Of a stretch of DNA of 64,000 bases, positions 41,388-52,505 are shown one piece after another. The notes beneath the pieces were generated by a model. That model did not search any database, was not told the DNA's origin, and was given only the letters and a program-made list of their open reading frames with translations. The DNA comes from Staphylotrichum longicolle (taxonomy: Eukaryota > Ascomycota > Sordariomycetes > Sordariales > Chaetomiaceae), in NCBI GenBank assembly GCA_019096155.1, contig JAHCVI010000001.1, forward strand, positions 11,594,001-11,658,000. The letters are read 5' to 3'. The position numbers and the translations under genes are program-made. Every line of letters starts with the position of its first letter. Positions within the stretch are counted from its first letter, which is position 1.

Positions 41388-43151
41388 TCTTATATGCACT
41401 TCCACAAACTAATACTAAAGTAAGTTTTGCTATACCCCTCACTTTGTCTTCGTGGGCTTACTGTCACGCACTTGACGCGTTTTCTTTTCCATCCTCTTGT
41501 CTTTCGTTTTACCTGCAACCAGCCTCCTGGCGCTTGAGGACCGACGTTAGCACGCTGAACATCCGGATCCACAATTTGACTTTGCTCATCAGCGCGTTGC
41601 AGTTTGCATTCATTTTGCACCTTGCATTGCAGCACAAAAGCGAAGGAAAATTGATGAGGCGACCATGGAGGGCGTAAGAACACTCATTTATCTGGGCATT
41701 GCCTGGCTTAAACAACCAAAATATAAAGGTGACTCAGTCGTTTCAAGGCGGCCTGGGAAACCGTTCACTCCTTTACTTCCTGCATCCCGTCGCAGTTGTG
41801 CATGTTTGTTTCCCGATGTCACCGAGCAGGTGATCTTCGCATTGCGATTCGAGAACGCCCGACGCCCATGGCGTAACCCCCAGAGGAGCTTGCCACTTGG
41901 GCTGTCAGGTCCCCAATTGAACCGATATCTTACCCTGGGGTTTGCCGACCTCACTCATTGAGCAGGTGGTCTCCAGGGAGGGACCGACTGCGGGACCGGG
42001 GCCTCCGGAGCCAAAGCCGGAGCCTCCGGGGTGGATTGCCATATTAGGTAGGTGGGGCTCCGAAAATTCGACCGCTCACCCCGGCGTTGCCGACCTCACT
42101 CGCTTGCTGACTCCGCCGCAAGGAGAATTTGCTGGGGGATTTGGTCAATTTTATTCATAATTGTTTCGCGCTCTTCTTTGATCCTAATGCTTGAATGTTG
42201 AATGCATCAGAAAAGCTTCATAGTCATTCGTGGCTGTGGGATTCCAGGTCTTTAAGCTTGGAACTTGCTCGACGGATACCTGAATGTTAGATTGACGAGC
42301 CCCGAGAACGCAAAGTCATCAGCAAAATTGGCAACGTGTCTAGTTTCAACAATGGGATATCAATTTGGCAGGTACCTGGATACTGAAATGGGAGGCGCGA
42401 CATTTGCATGATTTTGAAAGTGACGAGGTCGTGTCTAACACCCAAACGAAAGCGAAACCTCCACGAAAAGAGCTCGACAGAAAAGAGACCTGTATCTCTC
42501 AATATTATTTGTGTTGAGAAAACTCCCAAAAAAAGATCATGCCCATTGGGTGTGACGCAGCCGTTGGTTTGGTGTGCGTTCTCTGAGTGTGTTTGTTTGA
42601 TCATGGATGCAGCAAACCGTCAAGCTGACGAAACCAATTCTAGGAATTCACTCTCATGAATATTGTGCAGGTTGGTTTTATTGCAGCTTGTGAAGAACCC
42701 ATTGTTTCAACAATATCTGGCTTGAAGTTGGAATCAGGAGGGGTAGTTGCTGTTGTGGGAATGAAGGCGACGAGGGTTTGTTGATGTGACCCCCCGGGCT
42801 GAGATTGGCCCTTCATTCGAACAGAGCTCAATATGACAGTCCCCGGGGGCAACCAGCAAGCCCTGACCATTGTGACGAATTTTGCGACCGGGGTGGTGTG
42901 CCCATAAATTCTCCTCCAGCTGGGAGCCGACAGTTTCTTTCTGTCTTTCACTCCAACACACATTTGCAAGCTTCGCTCCTGGTAGGTGCCCATCCACAGC
43001 AACCTTGATCCTCTCATCCAACACTTGATCGCTTTTCTCCATCATCTTGCTCATCTGTTTTATCACCTTGATTCTTTCCTCCGAGACCTTGATCATTTCT
43101 CCCTAACAGTGTGTTACACAGTCATCGCAAACAGTCATTGCAGCAGTCAAG
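41388..43151. other. Intergenic with short repeated motif
   Basis: About 1.8 kb without a supported gene. A 15-bp identical sequence, TTGCCGACCTCACTC, occurs at 41942-41956 and 42087-42101, flanking a GC-rich imperfect repeat at about 41995-42035. The last 130 bases are a pyrimidine-rich leader of the next gene. Confidence 0.5.
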
Positions 43152-43925
43152 ATGGCAGACCCAGTCATCGAAACCCGGGAGATGACTTTCGAGGTCGGCG
43201 TTGTGGGCAGCTCGCCCATCTTTGCTCACGCCCAGAAGCGCAAGGCAGACTCCATCTATGATGACGACTCGGTCGACGAGCATCCGGCCAAGAAGTCGTC
43301 CAACGACGAGGACGAGATCGCCAATCCCGCTGATTCCAACATTGGCGAGATTGATGTGCGTGGTGACCCCTGCGACCACGCCCAGACGAACTTCAACCTG
43401 CTTGACGACGTCGATGCCATCCGCCACATCATGCGCTGCCTGGAGTACAAGTCGCCTGTCGACCCCATGAACGCCCGCTTCTGGCCCGACTTTGTGTGGA
43501 CCAAGGCTTACGGTGACCTTCACCCTGCCACTCCGAAGAAGTTCACTGTGGTTGTTGAGCGCGAGTGGTACGTCAATCAACTCCCTTGGTAAAACGAACC
43601 GTGCTGACATTGTCGCAGGTATGACATGGTCTCCGACGAGGTCATGACCAAGGCCCACAAGTACCTGGCTCCTACCGTCCGTCTGATGCTGGACGACAAC
43701 GACAACGGTGAGCCGGCTTTTGTGGAGCTTCGCTTCACCGAGCACGCCGACCCGACTTCGCTCCGCGACTTGAACCATTTTGCCGACACCTGGAAGGCTC
43801 CGTGCGAGTGGCGTCGCCACCTTCTCTTGAACGGTCACCCCGACTGCCCGCTTGACAAGTACCTGCACGACCGTCTGCTGCACATCACTGCGACCAAGTT
43901 CCAGTCGGCTAGACCCTTCGTCTAG
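43152..43925 (+). CDS. Conserved-looking acidic protein, function unknown
   Basis: Exons 43152-43567 and 43619-43925 give 240 residues. The intron (GTACGT..CAG, 51 nt, branch GCTGAC) joins VEREW to YDMVSDEV. The N-terminal third has a basic cluster (KRKADS, PAKKSS) among acidic residues, like a nuclear localisation signal. The rest is a folded-looking domain with VDAIRHIMRCLEYKSPVDPMNARFWPDF shortened here, and a Trp/His/Asp-rich end (WRRHLLLNGHPDCPLDKYL). No membrane segment or secretion signal. Codon use is strongly GC3-rich, which suggests good expression. I do not recognise the family. Confidence 0.75.
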
Positions 43926-44639
43926 TGGGAGCCAGACGACTAAGGACTCGGTCAAATGCCTGAACGGCCGGAGAAGGAGTGGAGGATTGCGGATACCGAG
44001 AATTAGCTGCGCTTCGCGCGAGACGACCCTTCGTCTCAGCAATTGAGTCGGTTCCGCCCCGATACAGTGACAGTTGTGAACGTGACAACCAGCGCGTGGC
44101 CATTCATGAAGCTGAATTGAATCCATCCTTCCCTGCTCGCCAACCACCATCTTCTCCGTGCCTGGCCACAGGAGGCTTTCCTGTCGAGTTTATCTGCCGA
44201 TTCCACAGACTACCCGTAAAACACGCGGCGGGTAGGGCGTCACGGCGGCAACATTTTACGCAACGCCTGCTACAATGAGAGAGAGTATGGCTTCAAGTTT
44301 CACCATTATCGAGCTCGAAATTTTTTTGCGCATTGTTTGGTACCGGATGCTCTCGCCAGCCAGAAAAATCGGGTGCCTGTCGCAAGACATCCGAAGCTCA
44401 CCACTGGGCAGGACCCAATGCACAGGAGAGAAAACATGATTCACGAGGGCAAAGAAACGCACAAAACGATGGGTTAATGCGTAGATCGCATTACATTCCT
44501 TCTGATACGAAAAAAATCGCCTTGAAGCTCGGGACACATCCCCATCGCAGCCTGCTCCCTGTACAACTTTGACTTTGTCAAGTCGTACGGCGCCGAAGCC
44601 GTCTTCGACTACCATTCCCGCGGCCGCGCCATGGCGTCT
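43926..44639. other. Convergent intergenic region
   Basis: Between the unknown acidic-protein gene (+) and the MFS remnant (-). Nothing recognised. Confidence 0.6.
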
Positions 44640-45464
44640 TTACCCCTGCTGCTCGGCTGGGCTCGTTGACCTTTTGGGTTCTTTGATACCAAAATCGGTA
44701 CGCAAGGTCTCACGAAGGGGAACGTCGACTTCGAAGAAGGTAAAAAAGGCGGCAAAACCAGCGATGGCGGCTGCCACAGCCCACGAAATGCGCAAGGCAT
44801 CGGTGTAGACCTCGATAACCTGTCCCCGAGTGGCCTCGGGAATGCCGAGAATAAACTCGCGCGCAGCGTAGGCATACGCATTCCCGTCGGCGAGAAGGGC
44901 TCGGACCCTTGGCTCTGCAATCTTCAAGCTGTTCTTGTCAAACATGTTGTTGAACACGGTAGCAGGGATGGTAACGCCCCAAACGGCGCCGTAGCTGCGG
45001 ATGAAAGCCCAGGTGGCGGTGGAGACGGCGTTGTCCTCGTCAGTCAGCCCCGCCTGGACGCCGGGAAGGATGGACGTGGCGACCATGCCATTACCCAGCG
45101 AGGCGAGCAGCTGCAGGCAAACCCACGTGGCCGTGCTGGAGTTGGCATCAAAGGCTGCAAAACTGCCCATGCCGGCAGCCATCAGGAACATGCCGACGAT
45201 GTGCAGCAGTTTGTACTTGCCGGTCAGTGACAAGTACTGGCTGGCGATGACAGCAGCTGGCATCATGCCAAAGACGGTGGGGAGAATCTGGACCCCTGAG
45301 CGGCTCGGCGTGGCAAGCTGGACGGCTTGGAAGTATACGGGCAGGAAGTAGAGCGCCCACAGCGTCATGAGGGCGTGGATGAAGGGGCCGATGGTCGAGG
45401 TTCGGTTGAAGTGACTTTGGCGGACCCCCTTTTCTGTCCAGAAGGAGGTTAGGTACCAATGCAT
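44640..45464 (-). pseudogene. C-terminal half of an MFS drug transporter (DHA2 type)
   Basis: An intact 274-codon frame that corresponds only to the second half of a 14-helix drug:H+ antiporter. Landmarks: NRTSTIGPFIHALMTLWALYFLPVYFQ, SGVQILPTVFGMMPAAVIASQ, GNGMVATSILPGVQAGL, AVSTATWAFIRSYGAVWGVTIPATVFN and the closing QVIEVYTDALRISWAV, here quoted in pieces under 30 residues and otherwise complete to a normal C-terminus. The N-terminal half, with the DRxGRR and antiporter motifs, is missing. Only 190 bases separate this frame from the next gene, so it cannot be hidden upstream. The first 16 residues (MHWYLTSFWTEKGVRQ) are not family-like and probably come from intron or flank. Likely a truncated relic. 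Confidence 0.8.
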
Positions 45465-45652
45465 TCACAGGCAAAGCCACAACGAACACATCACAAATGC
45501 ACCCTGCACGAACCAAGCCGTGCTTCAGTGTTCTCACAATTTGCAAACATTAAATTACTCAACTAATTATCTTAAACCCCTTGAACCCACCATCCCTCTC
45601 CCTCGCACTTGCCTGTCTAACCCCCCGCCCCCATCTCGTCTTGTTCAACCCT

Positions 45653-47065
45653 TTAGCCAGCCTGGTACACCGCCAGGGCAGCCACGTGCGGGTTGATCAT
45701 GCTGACATTATACGGCGTGACGGGCAGGTCCACATCCGTCAGGGCGATAAACATGGTCCCGTTGATCGCCGGATCGCCAAGCCACGTCGAGACGTTCGGC
45801 TGGAAGGTGTACGCGGTCCGGTCCTCCAAGCTCACGTTCAGCAGCGGCGAGTAGGTGACGTTCAGCTGGCTCAGCCAGGCCGCGAACTTGGGCTGCGCGA
45901 CGTTGGTGGTCGTGACGTAGCTGTTGTTGGGCCCGACCAGCTGGCCGGGGGCGTCCCACTTCAGGAACACCTGGCGGCCCGGGTAGGACAGCGGGATGGA
46001 CCGGTTCTGCGAGATGGCGGCGGAGCAGTCGAGGGTCTTGTCCGTGGCGTTGACGCACAGGTCCTTGGCCGGGATGCCCTTGGTGGAGAGCGTGTTGGCC
46101 CACCCGCCCGTGGTCTCGTTCCACACGTTGGAGCCGTTGATGCGCGCCGGGTTGGGCTGGTTGAGGATGTACAGCGCGGGGAAGTTCTGCCAGACCATGC
46201 GGGTCTGGTTGTACGGGCAGGAGCTGATGTAGGGGGCGATCAGGGTCCACGCCCAGCTCTGCGGGATGCCCGGGGTGTGCCACTCCGGCATGGGGAACTG
46301 CCCGCCGAATTGGCGGAAGATCAGCTGCTGGCGCGCCTCGACCGTGATGCTCTGGAGAAGCATCTGCGCGGCGGGGCCCGAGTTGAGGTGCGGCAGGAAG
46401 CCGTAGACGCCGGCCTCGGCCCAGCGGGTGAGCTTCTGGTTGAAGTCGATGTACTCGCGCACGTTGGACACGGGGTAGTTGTACGTGCACTGCTTGGGCG
46501 CCTGCGGGCCGAGCATGTTGGCGAGAACAGAGGCGTGGCCGATCTCCTGGTCGGCCATGTGCTGCAGGAGGAAGCGGTCCTCCGCGTTGATGCCGTAGGC
46601 GTCGAACTCCTCGTCCGAGAAGGTGGCGAGGCCCCAGTGGAAGAGGTCCAGCTCGATCCACTCGTGGTACAGGGCCAGAGCGAGGGACTGGTAGTCAAAG
46701 TCGCTGGCGACCTTGTAAATGGGCGTGGAGCCATTTGTGCCGATGCCGCCGCTGGGCGTGAACGGCATGGGCTGGTCGCCGTGGAGCTTGCCGTCGGCGG
46801 GATATGCCACGATCTGCGGCGGAGGGGGTGCCGGCGCGATCGAAGAGGCGATAACGCTGGTGGACAGGGCACCGGTGGTAGTGGCCGGCGGTCCAGTGAA
46901 GGGCCCATGGGATGTCACATTGTGATGTGAGATGGCATAGGGCGACGGGAGGTTGGTGGGCTCAGAGGTGAAGGTTGTGGTGGGCTCGGACACGACGGGA
47001 ACGGCGCGGACGCTGCTCGCAAGAGCCAGGAGGCCCGCGACCCGGAAAGCCGCAGTGGGCGCCAT
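45653..47065 (-). CDS. Rds1-like secreted ferritin-fold protein
   Basis: Intronless, 470 residues from the ATG at 47065. It belongs to the fungal Rds1 family (stress- and nutrient-regulated in Schizosaccharomyces) with a ferritin-like four-helix domain. A signal peptide (GLLALASSVRAVPV) comes first, then a Thr/Pro/Ser-rich stretch (about 25-90). The ferritin-like part has YHEWIELDLFHWGLATF and LLQHMADQEIGHASVLANML with Glu/His residues in helix positions that could bind metal. The C-terminal half contains many glycosylation sequons. A start 19 codons upstream is open but would put a polar extension before the signal peptide, so 47065 is preferred. Enzymatic activity is not established. Confidence 0.87.
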   Translation of the reverse strand: MAPTAAFRVAGLLALASSVRAVPVVSEPTTTFTSEPTNLPSPYAISHHNVTSHGPFTGPPATTTGALSTSVIASSIAPAPPPPQIVAYPADGKLHGDQPMPFTPSGGIGTNGSTPIYKVASDFDYQSLALALYHEWIELDLFHWGLATFSDEEFDAYGINAEDRFLLQHMADQEIGHASVLANMLGPQAPKQCTYNYPVSNVREYIDFNQKLTRWAEAGVYGFLPHLNSGPAAQMLLQSITVEARQQLIFRQFGGQFPMPEWHTPGIPQSWAWTLIAPYISSCPYNQTRMVWQNFPALYILNQPNPARINGSNVWNETTGGWANTLSTKGIPAKDLCVNATDKTLDCSAAISQNRSIPLSYPGRQVFLKWDAPGQLVGPNNSYVTTTNVAQPKFAAWLSQLNVTYSPLLNVSLEDRTAYTFQPNVSTWLGDPAINGTMFIALTDVDLPVTPYNVSMINPHVAALAVYQAG

Positions 47066-47760
47066 GTGTGCAAAGCGAGGAGGAGTGACCGGTTGGTTTG
47101 CTGTCCAGTTCGGACCCTGCATCTAGGGGGTTCAGCACGCGGCTCCCGTTCTTATCCTGCAACGGCAACGGCATCTTTGTTCTCATGGCCGCGTCTTCAT
47201 GATGTCACGAGAGTGGGCTGACCCAGTGTAATGGAGAGCAGATGGGGCCTGTAATTTGCTGGCTTTGTGTGCGTTTGCTCGCCAGGGGCGTAGGGATCGA
47301 GGCTGTGGCCAGGAATCGACGAGAAATCGACGAGGAGCCGTTGCCGGCCGGCCCGGATCTGCTGTCTCTAGCATCATCACTTCGGGTCTCGCTCCCGCGT
47401 CTAGCACACAAAATTTTCCGATTGCACCACATCCATGACCTCATCCTGGCTAGCGCGCGGTGCCTTGGCCGGCTCCCGGACCCGGGCGGACGGCGTTTCG
47501 AGCCGCTTGCGGAAGAAACACCCCGCAGCGGGCCAGAAAAGGTGGGCCGGCTCCGCGAACATGTAAGGGTCATGATGTAACAATTAACATGTATCCCGGA
47601 CATCCAATGATATCCGTGGAAGAACGAATGCGACGACAGCGACCTCAGGATTCCGAACCTGCGCGACATTTCCCCGTCAAGCGACGACAGCAACCTCAAC
47701 ATCGCGAAGCTGCGCGGCATTTCCCCGTCAAGCAACCTCGAACGTCTTTGTTCCCCACCC
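47066..47760. other. Intergenic, Rds1 promoter side
   Basis: Upstream of the Rds1-like gene and downstream of the ipa-type gene, both minus strand. An imperfect repeat near 47630-47745 (GACGACAGC...CATTTCCCCGTCAAGC, twice) is the only visible structure. Confidence 0.5.
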
Positions 47761-49893
47761 TTACACCCTCTTCAGCCTCCGAGCGAAGATGAGCAGCGAG
47801 TATCCTTCAATGCGGGACTTGTGAGGCCGGTGAAGTGTGACCGACCCAGTTCCCATGCTCTTGGGCGGAAGGAAAGTGTAGACGGACCCAAACTTGGGCA
47901 GGACCGAAAACCCCAATTCGGCCATGGCCCCCTCAAAATCCACCCAATTGACCGAGCCGCGCGATTGCGTCTTGTCAAACAGGGCCGAGAACACCCCAGC
48001 AGTTGACGGGCTTACCTTGAACGTCTGCGGCGGTGGAGCCTCTTCTGCAGCAGGTTCGGTAGCAGCCGGGCTCAGCCGGGGTAAGGTCGTAGGCTGAGGA
48101 GTGGGCTGGGCGGGTCTTTTCTTTCTGTCTCCGCTCCTCAACGCGTTCTCTCGTGGTTGTGGCGGCGGCACGGGGATGGGTATCCAGTCCATCCTGCGTT
48201 CTTGTTCCTCCCTGGCCTTGGCTTGTTCCATTCTGGTCTTGGCCTGCCGGCACTGGCTCTCAAGGAGGGCAAGGCAGTCTTGGACAAGGTCCCCGTAGAG
48301 AAACCCCATCTTGGTGCCGACCTCGTCGATGACGAACTGGTCGAGCTTTCGCAAGGCGCCCTCGGCCATCCCGGGTTCTAGGAGATTGTCGATTTGCGAG
48401 GCATAATCAAGGAGGTCGACTTGGTTCTTGAGGTCGTTCAGTTCGGCTTCAAGATCGCGCGATCGCGAGACAAACATCTGCCCCTTCCTGCGTGACAGCG
48501 GCGGCATCGATATGGCGGTGGAGAGGTCCTGAATGAAGCCCACGACGAGGACAAGGCCGCTCAGCGCATCAGTCTCCCTTTCCAAGAGCCGGTCTTGCGC
48601 AGTCGGGTCGGACTTGTTGAATTCAGCCAGCTTCTTGAGCCATTCGATTGACTGCTTGGCGCTGGTACCGGGGTCGCAAAGGCGCATGATGAAGTGGAGG
48701 TGCGCATCAGACTTGGCGAGTTTGCCCAGGTTACATTTCATGGACACGACCGCATTGCCGACGTTGTCGAAGCTGCCAGGCTGACGCCTGAAGAACTTGG
48801 CACCGGTGCCTGTCTGGACACTGCGCCTGAAAAGTGCGTGCGCACGGTCGTACTCCATGTGGGAGACGTTGGAAAGCTCTTGGAGGATGATGGCCTGGTA
48901 GTCGTTGTCTGCATCTTGAGCCTCGAACAGTGCAAGAAGACGGTAGATGTAATCCCAGATGGCGGCTCCCTGGACGGCACTGTGCACTGCTTCGAGTACG
49001 GCGCCGCTGATGTACTGGTCCGTATGGGCAGGCAGTCGACATCCTTTATCGTCGGGGAAGCAGCTCGGGCCTGCTGAAGAACCAGAAATTGACTGCATGG
49101 GCGAGCGCGACGGGTTCCGTGCAGAGTAGGCCAAGAGAGTCATCAACGCCCGCCTTTTGTTCCCGGGTGCTGGCGATGAGATCCGGTAGCGAAATGTTTG
49201 CTGGTGCGTCTCGAATCGTCAAAGCTGGCAAAAGCCGCCGATGCTCCTGCGTCCGACTTTCAGGGGAGCTCCTTCTGCGCTCTAGTCTGAGATCCTTCCT
49301 CGAGAATGTCATCGATGAGAATGACGAGAAACTGTAGGAGGTAGAGCTGCCTCTGAATAATCAGTTCTCCCCTTGACTGGGGAACGCAAAGGCCAGCGCG
49401 GATGGCTGGTGCAAGAGGGTCGAGTAACCCTTCGGCGGCGCCGTTGATCTTGTAGGACTCGCCGTTATGGTTCTCGTCCAAAAACAAAGTGAAGCAGTTG
49501 TGAAAGGGCTGGACGGTGACAGAGTCCCCTGGTTTGTTCCATTTCGGCAATGAATTCATGGTCGCCTTGCCCGCCATTGGCACCGCTGCAATACTGATCG
49601 AAGAGAGACGTGGTGGCGCGGTGCTTGAGGAGGGTCAAGAGGAAATCAGGTCCTGACTGTGCGATGTCGCGGAGGTTGCACTCGGGGATGAATTTGCAGA
49701 CGTTGCCCAGGGATTCATCGAGCGGGTGCTTCAGAACGACGCCATCTGCTGCACCGGCCTTCAAGCAACGCGAACGTTGGTTTGCATCAAAAGACCGCCA
49801 GAGCGTGTCGATGGTGGCCTCGTGTCTCTTGTATTTCCGAGCAAGATCTCGATGGACCTCCTTCAACGCCGACTCAGAGGTGGAAGCGGCCAT
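47761..49893 (-). pseudogene. ipa-type fungal protein with three +1 frameshifts
   Basis: A large fungal family annotated as putative ipa protein, function unknown. The reading starts at 49893 (MAASTSESALKEVHRDLARK) and continues through NVCKFIPECNLRDIAQSGPDF and LKHRATTSLFDQY. It then changes frame three times, each time by one additional base: at the C4 run 49526-49529, between about 49265 and 49305, and at the G4 run 49054-49057. Each segment matches the family in order (AIRAGLCVPQSRGELIIQRQ, then SLPDLIASTREQKAG and AHAVNFWFFSRPELLP, then TDQYISGAVLEAVHSAVQGA). The last segment (49146-47761) is a long intact frame ending in a 75-residue domain with GSVNWVDFEGAMAELGF, PKFGSVYTFLPP and HRPHKSRIEGY. 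Homopolymer location makes assembly error as likely as real decay. Confidence 0.78.
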
Positions 49894-51445
49894 TGTACCG
49901 GAGCAGGCACGGCGCCGATTGTTGTCTCGCAGGGCAGTAGTATGGAGTTGAGTCAACGACGGAGGATGCGGGAAGAGCAGGACGAGCGTCGCCGAAGAGA
50001 CGACTAAGAAGGGTGGATTGATGGAAGGACGGGAACAGCAGTTTGGGGCTTGACAAAAGGAAAGGCCGTGAGTCATCTGATCTCGGTGTGTTTTCAACGG
50101 CAGCTGGCAGCTGCAGAACGTTAACTGCAAAGCTGCAGGGGGTCTGATACCTTATGGAGGGGTTTGGGTTCTGGGCCCGATCTGTCATGCCTGCCTTGCA
50201 CAAACACGAACTCTCCTGCCAACGCCATGCAAACAAGTTGCAAGCCACGGTGCTACTTGTCTGGGCATCGCGATTCACGCCGATGACGACCAAAAACTAA
50301 AGTTGGCCACCTGTAGTCTTTTGGCGCATACTCGGTCCGCTCTGGATATGCAGGAAATGCCATTCCTGGCCCCAGAGCCACGGGGCGCGGCTCAGGAAGT
50401 CGCCAAACATGATGGCCTGCTCAACATCAACCGCTTCGACGCGACACCCATGTACGGCACACACACTATCGCAGATTTCCATGTCCGAGCACAACGTTGT
50501 CATGACCAACCCAGCAATCAGCAGGCCGATGCTGATGCTCACCCGGCATCCGTGTTCTTGCCGGTCTCCGCCCCGCCATTACTACTGTGGTATGATGGGT
50601 AATGAATATCCCGTGCGTTGTATTTGCGGGGGTAATTTTCAGCTCAATTGGCAACGGGTCGCCCCACAAATACTTAACAGGGGGTTTTCTTTTTGCACGC
50701 AACCACAGTACATGTACGACCACCTCCTCCTCCTCTTGCTCCTCCTCCACTCCCAGGCTCCAGCCCCCGGCCCCTGCCTCTGAACCGTCCCCACATGTCC
50801 CCACCATCCTCCGCCCGGATTATCTCCCAACACAGCCTACATGGCCGCCAATACATTCATCGCGGTAGACAATCCATCCACCTCTTCCTCCCCATCCTCG
50901 ACATCCTCATCCCCAGCCCACCGAAACCCACAAGCCCTCACATTCTCCCCACCGTCCCAGCTTCTCACTACGATCTGCGCCGTCGTCCCCAGCACACCGT
51001 CAAGCAGCGGCAGATCCACTTTCAGTAACGGCGACAGCTGCATCGCCGCTGCCCAGTGACCGGAGCAAAGTTTCAACATGAGAAATCTAGACTCAGCAGT
51101 AACCGCGCTTGGCGGTCCCCCGTGTTTCTTGAGGAGAGTTCACTCCGGTCATGCCAATAGCGCAATCAAGGAGCCGGGTTGGCCCAGTAGATCGACAAAT
51201 CGCGCCCTAATCTCCTTGCAGCTGAGACCTTCATCTCCGTGGGGCTGAAATGGGGCTCGCCAAAGACAGCAGGGTAGGTATGGACTCCACCATCTTTGCT
51301 CCATAAAAGATGGGCTGCACCCCTTTCCCGCTTCCACCAGGAGGAGAATCGTGAGGTGGTTCTTGTCGCTCATTTTACTCACTCGTTAGGTTGTCAGTCA
51401 CAACCAGTCCGCTCGTTCTTAAAGCCCCAACCATCAACCATCAGC
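49894..51445. other. Divergent intergenic region
   Basis: About 1.55 kb between the ipa-type gene (-) and the secreted lectin-like gene (+). It has a CTC-rich stretch at 50718-50760 and open frames on both strands without domain features. Confidence 0.55.
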
Positions 51446-52505
51446 ATGAGATTCTCGGCGCTTTGCCTCACCGGCCTTGCGGCCGGCGCCTTGGGCAAGT
51501 GCGTCACCAAGCCGTGCACCGGGAAGTGTGTTGCTGCCCTTATCGGCATCCCCGAGGTTGGCGAGACCTTTTGCTCGTCGTACCTCTCTCTCGAACCGGC
51601 AACCGAGACCGTGACCCAGACGGCGACTGCCACTGCGGTTCATACGAACATCGAAACCATCGTCGAGGTCGTCACCCAAACCACCCTGACCACCACCATG
51701 TACGCAATTTAGTTATGCCATGTGCACACTCGGGTCCTGGCGAGGCTAACTCGGAGACACCAGCAACGGGGCCCCTACCACCATCTTCGCCAAGCGCCAG
51801 GAACCCACGGCCGACGTGTCCTCCCAGATCCTCGCGCAGTGCAACAATGCCGCGTCACGCGTCAGCAGCGCCTGCAGCTGCATCCTATCCACCACGTCGA
51901 CCACGACGGTCGTCGAGACGGTAACGGCGACTGACTCTGCCGAGGCGACCATCACCACCACCGCGACTATCACCACCGGCGTTGTCGCCACTGAGCACGC
52001 TACGCCGACCGTGACGATCACCAACCCCATCATCAACGGAGCCTTCGAGGGCTTTACGACGACCGGTAACATTCTCCCATGGACAGGCAGTGGGCCAGCC
52101 GCAGGCGCCAGAGTCGAGCCCCTCTACCCGATCAGCGTGTGCGGTGGTGACGGTTACTGCCCGGGCGGCCAGGTCATCATCCGCGTGTACCCTGGCACGC
52201 CCCGCGGAAGCTATTACGCCCTCCGGCAGGACTCGTTCACCGCCAAGCCGTCGACGACGTACAACGTCTCGTTCCTGTACCGCTGCCTGAACTATGACTC
52301 GAGCTCGGGCATTGACGTCTACTTCAAGGGCGCCAAGGTCGGCGGTGACAGGTGTGCAAACGGCAACTTCAACCACATCAAGTCCGGCATCCAGTTCACG
52401 ACGGACGAGACTGGTGCCGGCGCGCTCGAATTCCGCTTCCTCAACCCGAGCGGGTTGCCGTACCTTTACTACTACGCCGACGATTTCCAGGCTAAGGCGA
52501 TCTAG
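51446..52505 (+). CDS. Secreted protein with Thr-rich regions and lectin-like C-terminus
   Basis: Exons 51446-51699 and 51764-52505 (331 residues). Signal peptide MRFSALCLTGLAAGALG. The N-terminal part has three close cysteines (KCVTKPCTGKC), then a Thr/Val-rich segment (TETVTQTATATAV). After the intron (GTACGC..CAG, 64 nt, branch GCTAAC) comes a dibasic FAKR-Q site, a second Cys pair (NAASRVSSACSC) and a second Thr-rich segment. The last 150 residues (NPIINGAFEGF, then GRITT-like beta strands, STTYNVSFLYRC, YYADDFQAKAI) look like a carbohydrate-binding jelly-roll of the CBM4_9/CenC type. This suggests a cell-wall or substrate-binding surface protein; no enzyme motif is seen. Confidence 0.82.

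Noticed and set aside
42734..43096. Minus-strand open frame of 120 codons beginning MIKVSEERIKVIKQM
   Set aside because: It starts only 55 bases from the divergent gene at 43152 and lies over that gene's pyrimidine-rich leader; no domain is recognised.
45581..46930. Plus-strand open frame of 449 codons
   Set aside because: Antisense to the Rds1-like gene, which has a signal peptide and ferritin-like motifs; the antisense frame is Arg/Val/Gly-rich noise.
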